DNA of 64,000 bases from Apodemus sylvaticus. Taxonomy: Eukaryota; Chordata; Mammalia; Rodentia; Muridae. The DNA lies in contig NC_067478.1 in the NCBI RefSeq assembly GCF_947179515.1, positions 26,280,266 through 26,344,265 of the forward strand, given 5' to 3'. Positions within the stretch are counted from its first letter, which is position 1; the number at the start of each line of letters is the position of its first letter. Under the pieces are notes generated by a model. That model saw only the letters and a list, made by a program, of their open reading frames with translations, was not told the origin of the DNA and did not search any database. Made by a program: the position numbers and the translations under genes. Shown piece after piece: positions 55,971 through 64,000 of this stretch.

Positions 55971-58689
55971 GTAAGTGTCCTGAAAAGATCCCAACACTGT
56001 CAAGGAAACAAATTCACTGTCCCTGCTCTCAAGAGCAAGAAGGGCCCCAAATGGTACCTCTCTAGAGACCCCTTACCTATCTAGACACCATGACCCAATT
56101 CTGCACTTGAGTTGATGGCTCGTATATAATTAAAACATTTTTATGTCTAAATTACTTCCAGAAAACTTAGGAACATCAATGAATATGGTCTGGAGAACCA
56201 TACTTGAATACAAAACAAAGACAGTGCCCTGGAATGATTATTTATTACTAGGTGTGTGCCTCATCTTCACCTTGGCCACATCTGGATGCTTTTCAATACT
56301 CTTGGTTCTAAGCCCCCCAGTCACCACCACAACAACTTGCTTTCTGCTCCCAGCAATTAGATACTAACACAACTGGAAATTTTAAACCACCTTCCAACCA
56401 GAACTTTGTAAAGATATCTTTAAAACTCTTTTCAGCTTTCCCTTTGAGAACTTCAACTGTACCAGGGCCTTCCTCCCAGTTTGAATTGAACTGAAAATGA
56501 TCCCATAAAACCTTTTGGGTATTTCTTATCACCATTCATATGAGTCTTATTATAGTGTACACATGGCCAGTGGTCCAACCACCTTAGTCCACTTGGCCTA
56601 CAACTTGATTGCAATGAAGCAATACTGCTTGCTGAGTGAGTACATTGCCCACTGTTAGTATGAGCCGTGTGGCTGCCTGTATATTATCCCCACTGTGTTT
56701 CAGGTAACATTTGAGTAGCACAGAAGGATGCCAAAGTTGCAAGCTCTGAAGCATTCTGAAACCAAGTGTTAGGTTTAGCAGTGGGTAAGAGTGGAGCTAA
56801 TATAGAAGAACTCAAGAGAGATACAAACTCACCCTCATGAAGATTACCAAACAGCAAAGGAGAGAGGGGAAGGAGAAGGGGAGAGAGGGAGGGAGGGAGG
56901 GAGGAGGGAGTGGGTAGAGGGAAGAAAGGGGAGGGGAAAGAGAGAGGGAGGGAGAGAGAATATTAAGGGAAAATGAAGACTAAAACCATGTACAATACAT
57001 GCTGTAAATTAGATTTGATAATCTTTCTAGCCAACATCTACAGGGGAAACAAAATAGTCACATGCTCCTAAGTCTTCAGGACTGTTTTACAGTGGTGAGT
57101 TCAAAAGGAAGCTTGCTTTGTGATATAATCTTCTGCATCCTCAGAACAATAGCAGGATCTGTAGAGGGAGGGAACCTGGTTCTTCACTCCCACCTTCAAA
57201 TAGCTTCCCATATGATCTGTCTGACTATTAAGACAAAAGGTTAAAGGGCAGGGGACTGAAAGTTACCTGTCTGGACAGCAGTATTTCTAATTGTGTTAGG
57301 TTTAGCAGTGTGTGTTAAGTTTAACACAGATCTCAGGTCAGGAGATCTGTGCACAGGAAAGAGAAGATGGGAATATTGAAGTGAACATGAGTTCTCTTTG
57401 TAGAAACACCCAGACCCTCACAGCTTCTCTTCTAAGCCAAGCCTACACACACACACACACTTGGGAATTTGGGCCATGACAAGTTGCATGGTAAATAGCA
57501 AGACACCTGAGCGGAGACATGTGTGATTGGTGGTCAAGCTCCACTTGTCCTCCTGGTCCTTGTTCTCAAGAGCTCTCAGGGAAAGATAAGATGCAAATTC
57601 TTCCATTTGAGGGTAAACTGCCCCAGTCATGGAGATAATTACTCACCTTGATGAGCCATTCCACTAACATATGCCAATTTATTTCCCTGGCTGTCTCATT
57701 AAAAGTGAGTAATGGGCCTTTGCCAGGCCTCTGCCTCCAACTTCGTTTTACAATGTAAAGATGATGGGGAGAGTTGGCTCTCCTAGAGAGTGTGGGTCCC
57801 CAGCAGAGACGTTTACAAAAGCAGCTATCCAAGTAATGAAGACAGGACCTGGGCAGCTCCCAGTCTAATGAGCTTCCCAGCAGGCCCTTATCCATTACTT
57901 CCGTGGCGACCTTCTCAGCTCCTTGAAGTTTTTTTTGCATGTGAGCAAATCCTAGAGAGTGTGACTGAAGGGTAGGTACCTTCCTTGGCCACATGTTCTC
58001 CACATTCTTCATCCCACAGCTAAATAGATGCTCCCAGGTCTTCTACTTGCCAGGCTCTTCTCTTTTGGGGGAGAAAGAAAGAGACACAGAAGAAGGAAGG
58101 TTGGAAAGCGTTAGGTAGAGTCAGAATGGCTGCCTATACCCACAGACCCAGCCTCCTTTCCCTGTGGAACCTTGACCTCCTTCCTTGACAAGCTTTGGCA
58201 GCATCAACCCAAAGTCACTGTGGGGTTCTGAAGCTGTGATGGGGCTGTATTTGGTGTATTCACCAGATAAGCAGTGTTGAGTAAAGCTGTTATCTAGAGT
58301 CATTAGATATTTCTTCCTGTGACCGGAGCGTGGGGTTTAGCCACGCTAAGACAATGAGCATGGAACGATAAAGTGAGGATTTTACTACCATCTTGAAAAG
58401 TTGTAGATCTTGGCTAGGTGCTATACAGACTCCATCTACTGGCTCTCGGCCAGCCTCTCTTAGATAAACAAAACCTGGATCCTTGTTTTCATTAGGAAAG
58501 TAGGGAAACTGAACCCTAAGGCAGGAAGAACTTCCCAATACTGTTGGCACTTGGGGTTTACCACTACAAATCTCTTCCTCAATGATAATTGAACGGAGCA
58601 GATTGGAGTTTAGGTTCATAAACATGATGTAGGCTAATATCATCAAGGAGATAGAAAAAGTGGTCCCAGTTTGTTCCTTCAACAAAAAA
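55971..58689. other. Clstn2: Intron sequence after the Clstn2 exon
   Basis: No named transposon recognised over 2.7 kb apart from low-complexity DNA at 56859-56960. Contains an exact 18-base direct repeat (56766-56783 and 57293-57310) and a 10-bp-arm palindrome (57325-57351). Confidence 0.45.
56859..56960. repeat. (GGGA)n/(GA)n purine-rich tract
   Basis: About 100 bases of GGGA, GGAG and GAGA units with only isolated pyrimidines. Confidence 0.92.
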
Positions 58690-61600
58690 AAACAAGTACA
58701 CAGCCATGCATAAACTCAAACAGATATCTAGGACAGTTTGAGATCGAGGTAAGAAATTACAAGACAATGAAAACATATTGAGAATAACTGCACAAAAATA
58801 TGGGTAAGGGCATCAGTTTCGTTTTCCTACATCATCCCCCCACAGACTGGTGGGGCCCAACCCAGAGAAGAAGTTCCTTTGCTCACAAACTTCTCTCACA
58901 GAGAAAAGTACAGTGTGCTAAACAACCACCTTCCCCAATCTTTCAAAACTGTTCCCAGGTGACTTCCTTCAGCAACATCCCACCCTGATCACTGGGGAGG
59001 CCAACAAAGCCAAGATGTCAGGCAATAGCTAGGAAAAAAATTCAGTGGCCAGGGGCTCTCAGTGCCAGGCATGTGGTAGAAACCACCATGGTCTCCAGAG
59101 GCCTGCTCTGCAGGGAACACCCGAGGCCTTCAATGCACACCCCTACCTCCCTCTTAGTCACTACTGCATGGCCCCTGTAGCTTTCAGTATTATGATGCCC
59201 TGCAGTATCTAGCCTGGTGGACAAACACCATCAACCACATAGGAAGCCAACAATAGCACAGCAGACATAGATTATCCTTTTTTACTACTACGGAACACAT
59301 AGCTTTTCACTCTTCTAGTCTCTGGGTGTTTGAGCCACTACTCCTCTTCTTCCTCTCCTCAAGAGATAACCCAGCTCACCTAGGGGCACCCAATCAGACA
59401 CCAGCACAGCCAGTGTATCATATGCAAATGACCTATGTAGCCAGTGCCAGCCTCGGCTGGCTATACAATATGTGCTTGTGATTAGTCATGTGGATCATTC
59501 AGGATTATTTACCTTTATTCATGAGCCAGTGAGCAGCGAGCCTCAACTCCTCCTATTACCAGGTCTCTCGACTGAACATGTGCCTGCGGCTACCTCATGT
59601 AGCTGTGTGTGTGCACCTTCCAGCTCTTACCTCCCATCACCACCCCCCACCACCACAATCACATTCACTCCTACAGCTGGCCCTCACAGACATACATATG
59701 CACACTGTAAGCTCTGATGCCTCTAGCTGCCACTGATGCCCATTAGCTCAGTGTGGTCACAGTCAACGCTTGGAGCTACACAAATGTACACAACCAGCCC
59801 CAGCTGCATTATCTCACTGTTTGCACCACTGCCATGCTTGCATGCATAGCTAGTTCCAGCAACAGCCTGCATTCATACTGACAGCTTGAGCCCTACTGGT
59901 ATGCATATACAGACAATTGGCCTAATCTCCGTTGCTGGCTCCCATGAACAAAATGTTACAATAGGGTACTGCACATTACCAGCCTTATACCTGAGGCTGT
60001 GTGCATATACAGTACCCTGCCCATATACCCACACCCAGTTGGCCTTACCCCAACTGGTGCCATCATGTGCATCCCTGTTGCCAGTTAGATGTTCAGCATC
60101 TGCTATGTCAGCTACTTGGCACAGTTACCATGAGGATACCAAGATGCCCCTCTGACACAGTATCCATTGTAATACCAAGGGCTACCTACATATTGATGAT
60201 GCTGTAAACCCCAAACTTCTGATCCAAGAAATCATGTTCTTCTTTCATACCTGGAACCACATGTTTGACACTAAGTATGATGCTACAGTGTTTCGCCTCA
60301 ACCTACAAAGGGAAGGTATTTTCATTTCTGAAGCCATTCCCCCAAATCTAGAAAAAGTGACTAAGTTTGCCTCCAGTGCTCGGGGAGCAAATGAAGGACA
60401 CAAGAGGCATTCTCACCTCCCACATAAAATTTCAGTTCCAGTGCCCTCTTCTGGCCTCTATGTAATATGCATGTGATATATAGACACAGATGTGGGCAAA
60501 ATACACAGAGATAAAAATAAAACAAAATAAGTTAAAGTATTTTTTAAAAAAATCACTGACCAGGAGAAAATAATGCATTATATTGAAAGCAATAAAAACA
60601 ACAATAACAAAAAACTCTGCCAGCAAAGATTACTTTACCTGGCAAGTCCATCCTTCAAAACTGAGAAAGATAATGACTTTACAAGATGAACAAAAAAAGT
60701 AAAAATAGTCCACTACCCTAGACCTATCTTACAAGAACTGATAAATCATCCCTTGAGCTGAAAGAATATGATGATATTTAATAATATCAAAACATATGAA
60801 AGTCATTGGCACTAATAACTACACACCAAATTTACAGTATTCTGATACTAATGTAATGGTAGATAAACTACTTACAAACATATATTAAAGGCAAAAGTAT
60901 TAAGACCAAGTTTAACTAAGATAATATATGTATGAATACAAAAGCAGGGTAACTGTGGCATGCAAAATACACACTGGAAGATAGAAATTACGGAGCTTTT
61001 ATTGAAGTTGTCAGTTTTTAAAAGACCAGCATAACTGTAAGACATTTCATGTAAACCTCTTAGCAACCCCAAAGTAAATTCTTGTAGGTGCATAAAATGG
61101 AAAACTATAAAAGTATACTACTATAGAAAATTATCAAGTCACAAAGATAGTAAAGAGAAACAGTGAATAGAATCAGGATCTGGAAAATAATTTAAAATAA
61201 CAATAGTAAGTCCTGATGTACTGATAATTATTTAAGTAAAAATGGACTAAAATCAATAATCAAAATGAGAAGAAGAGGGTCAATATCTAATGATCAGGAT
61301 TGATTTATCAATAGGCTAACACAACTGTAAAAAAAAAACCACATGCTTATAGCATTAAAGCATCTAAATATACAAAGCAAATACTCACAGATTGGAAAGA
61401 AGAAACAACCAACAATACAATAATAGCAGGAGTCTTTAATACCCACCTTTAGAAATGGACAGATCATCTGGATAGAAAATCAATAAGAAAACATTGCACT
61501 TAAATTATACTTTAAAGCTCAACGTACACAGACCATTTCTCAACAGTGGCAGAATACAAAGCACACAGGAGACAGATTCAGGATAGATAATATTGGAGCA

Positions 61601-62520
61601 CACAGCCAGCTTTAAGTTTAAGAATAAAATTACATTAGCCACAGCTGTATGAAACTAGAGAATAATATCAGGAGAACAAAAGATGAAATATTTACAAAAA
61701 GGTAGAGATTACATAACACTTGCCTGACCAACCAATGGGCAAAAGATTACCAAAAGGGGAGTGGAAGACTATCTGGAGATAGAGGAGAGTTGACAGGTAA
61801 CACATCTAAACTTAAACTGTTGAAAAAACAGTTCTATGAAGGCAATTTGTAATAGTAAGAGTCAGGTTTTTCAAAAAGACAGAAAACTTAAAACAACTTG
61901 CTGTTGAACCTTATGGAAATACAAAAAGAACAAAGACAGTAAAAAATTAGCAGGAAGGTTGGCTAACCATGATCAGTACAGAATAAGTGGGAAAAAAACC
62001 CAAGCAAACAATAGAAAATAAATCAGTGGCGGATATTCTGCAAAGATAGACCTGGCAAACCTTTAGCTACAGCAGAGGGATGAAAAGGAAATGAGAAAGC
62101 AGATACTGTAAAAATACAAAGGAAAGTAAGACAGCGCTAAACATGACTCTGCCCCACCAACTGACTAAGAAACAAATTCCTTCTTAGGATCATATAGTCT
62201 ACCAAGGCTAGGTAAGTAAAATGAGCAAGGAGACTGAATCAGTCATTTCAAAACGTGCTCTTCTATCCAGTTCCACCCAGGACTCAATAGCTTCCTAGCC
62301 ATCTACTAAATGTTTAAAGACTACCTAGAACCAGTTCTTCTCAAACTCTCCTTTAAAAATTAAAGACGAGAAAGTACTTCCCAACTTATTTTAAAGGCTG
62401 ACGTTACCTCTGTACCAAAACCAGATAAGAATACTACATTAAAAAAAAAAGTGCACCAGTATCCACAAGGAACTTAGAAGCTAAAGTAATCCTCGCCTCA
62501 ACAAAATACTAGCATGCCAC
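58690..62520 (+). mobile_element. Ancient L1: 5' region, ORF1-like part and ORF2 start, with nested SINE
   Basis: The order follows old mammalian L1/HAL1-type elements: a 5' region with TGGGGCCCAACCCAGAGAAGAAG and GATCACTGGGGAGGCCAACAAAGCCAAGA (58840-59020); a CA/CTG-rich imperfectly repeated stretch (59400-60150); an ORF1-proximal part (60180-60400); and ORF2 endonuclease/RT wording such as ATAGCAGGAGTCTTTAATACCCACC, GGACAGATCATCTGGATAGAAAATCAATAAG and CCAAAACCAGATAAGA (61425-62430). Stops and indels are everywhere, so no protein is made. The element resumes at 63881. Confidence 0.8.
60410..60545 (+). mobile_element. B3/B2 SINE 3' fragment nested in the L1
   Basis: AGTGCCCTCTTCTGGCCTCTATG, then GCAAAATACACAGAGATAAAAATAAAACAAAATAAG as tail (60440-60535). 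It carries the B2/B3 CTCF-like core in plus orientation. Confidence 0.75.
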
Positions 62521-63871
62521 CTTACTTACTTTTCCTGTTGTGATAACATGTTCTGACAGAAGTGACTTGTGGTGGAAAGGGTTTATTCTGGCTTACAGTT
62601 CAAGCAGAGTCCATCTTGTTGGAGAAGGCCAGGCACCTGGGTATACTGCTTTGACAGTGCTCATCTCCTTGGCAGCTAATTACAGCTGCCTTGTTGCCTC
62701 TCTCCTTGTCTGGAACTCTAAGCTTACTCACATACCTTTCCTCTGCCAAACAAATTATCTTTAAGTTCAACTTTACACAAGTTCTCATGAAGCAGCAGAA
62801 GGAAACCAGATTTTTGGACAAAATATAATACAAATTGACCCTAGCTCAACTCCTAATACAAGTCTATGTTCCCTTCTGAAACCTTATAAGCCAGGCCTCT
62901 ACTTATCTATGTTTCTTCCAGTATTGTTTTTAACCCCCCTACCACCAGAGTGTCTCATTAAGTTCTTTCTACAGTATTCAAGGTATTTTATAACCCAAAA
63001 TTCCAAAGTGTTCCAAATTCCTCCCACAAACCACTCCCAAAGGCCTAAGAACTACATGGTCAAGTTCATCTTTTATGCTACATAGCAAGTCCCCAATTTC
63101 CCAATATAAAACTGTATCTTAGTTACTTTCTTACTTCTGTGATGAAGATACCTTGATATAAGCAATTGAAGGGAGAAATAATGTATTTTGGTTTATTCTT
63201 CCCAGGGACTTGTCTTATTCAATGCTCTGTCGCTGTGAAGAGACATCATGACCACAACTCCTATAAAGGAAAACATTTAACTGGGGCTGCCTTACAGTTT
63301 CAGAGGCTTAGTCCATTATCATCATGGTGGGAAGCATAGTGGCACACAGGCAGACATGGTGCTGGAGAAGGAGCTGAGAGTTCTACATCCAGACCAGGAA
63401 GAAAGAGACACAGGGCCTGACTTGAGCATTTGAAACCTCCATCTGCTTGGTGGCAAAGTCCACCCACAAGGATGCACTTCCTCCCACAAGGCCACACCTC
63501 TGAATCCCTGTCATGTAGTGCCACTCCCTAATGACCAACCACTCAAATCTATGAGCCTATAGGTAAGGAACCTCTTATTCAAAGCACCACAGGACTGCAG
63601 TACATCCTGGCAAGGAGAACCTGCAGGCATGTAAGGCATGGTGGCAGAGACGGGAAGCTGGCTGCTCACGTTGTATCCCCACTCAGGAAGCAGAGGGTTA
63701 ACAGGGAATGATGACGAGCTATAAAACCTTAAGGCTCACCCCCAGTGACACACCTCCTCCAGTGAAGCCCCACCTCCTAAATATTCTGTAATCTTTCCAA
63801 ATCCAACCATCAGTTAGGGAATAAGTGATGAAATACATGGACCTATTGGGAACATTCCACATTCAAAGCAT
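62521..63871. mobile_element. 1.35-kb LTR-like insertion splitting the L1
   Basis: Flanked by AGCATGCCAC (62511-62520) and AGCATGCAC (63872-63880), a near-perfect target-site duplication. The body has GGTGGAAAGGGTTTATTCTGGCTTACAGTTCAAGCAGAG near the left end and TAAGTGATGAAATACATGGACCTATTGGGAACATTCCACATTCAAA at the right. A second rodent LTR-like unit (63204-63595; CATCATGACCACAACTCCTATAAAGG, GTCCATTATCATCATGGTGGGAAGC) appears nested inside. Names not assigned. Confidence 0.65.
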
Positions 63872-63880
63872 AGCATGCAC

Positions 63881-64000
63881 TAAATTCAATAACATATTAA
63901 AAAAATTATACACCACGATCAAGTGAAATGTATCTTTGGGATATAAGGAAGATTTACCATACACAAATGAAATGATATAACATACCATATTTACCAAATC
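63881..64000 (+). mobile_element. Ancient L1, continuation after the insertion
   Basis: TAAATTCAATAACATATTAAAAAAATTATACACCACGATCAAGTGAAATGTATC (63881-63934) continues the ORF2 RT sequence broken at 62520, and runs off the window. Confidence 0.8.

Larger units (their letters stand above)
55971..64000 (+). other. Clstn2: Downstream Clstn2 intron (5' part)
   Basis: Starts with the strong donor GTAAGT and runs off the window. It holds a purine tract near 56.9 kb, a short palindrome at 57.3 kb and a long nested L1 from about 58.7 kb. No sequence resembling the next calsyntenin exon was recognised before base 64000. Confidence 0.8.

Noticed and set aside
55547..56065. 172-codon ORF containing the second Clstn2 exon, as if a single-exon gene
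   Set aside because: Only 55762-55970 matches the family, with splice consensus at both edges; the rest is intron read-through.
59472..60476. Several 70-90-codon ORFs that looked like a broken gene
   Set aside because: They lie in the 5' and ORF1-proximal part of a decayed L1.

Overview
This window is nuclear DNA from a muroid rodent (mouse-, rat- or hamster-like; species not resolvable by eye). The evidence is diverged B1, B2/B3 and ID/B4-type SINEs, a rodent-type L1 3' end, several rodent LTR-like repeats, long microsatellites of the kind common in rodents, general CpG depletion, and a split gene with consensus GT/AG splice sites. No bacterial, phage, plasmid or CRISPR feature is present.

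The only protein-coding sequence I can support is two adjacent exons on the + strand, 54924-55119 and 55762-55970. They join in frame and encode 135 codons of calsyntenin-2 (Clstn2), a neuronal type I membrane protein of the cadherin superfamily. The segment spans the end of the first and most of the second cadherin repeat. By position in the protein I infer these are coding exons 3 and 4. The exon before them was not found here, so bases 1-54923 are read as part of one very large upstream intron. Bases 55971-64000 are the start of the next intron. All other open reading frames are short chance ORFs, decayed transposons or translated microsatellites.

Region by region: 1-10.6 kb is mostly unrecognised intron with an (AG)n tract and one B1. 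10.6-19.5 kb is repeat-rich: B3, B1, (GAAA)n, an old L1 3' half, (TA)n, a striking 170-bp near-perfect inverted repeat, and a GATA-based minisatellite inside a rodent L1-like element. 19.5-30 kb has no SINE that I can see and only one clear LTR; it holds a perfect oestrogen-response-element palindrome, paired CACGTG E-boxes and a CpG-enriched stretch. 30-33 kb holds a repeat, a B2, L1 pieces and long CA/TA arrays. 33-37 kb is again nearly transposon-free with regulatory-looking sequence. 37-53.5 kb mixes SINEs, an antisense L1, LTRs, MIR and a 414-base pure purine tract. 53.5-58.7 kb is the exon neighbourhood. 58.7-64 kb is one ancient L1 broken by a B3 and by a 1.35-kb LTR-like insertion with a visible target-site duplication.

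I found no convincing new gene system. The observations most worth checking are the inverted repeat at 15757-16579, the ERE at 24796-24808, the purine tract at 45288-45701, the two transposon-poor blocks and the nested L1.
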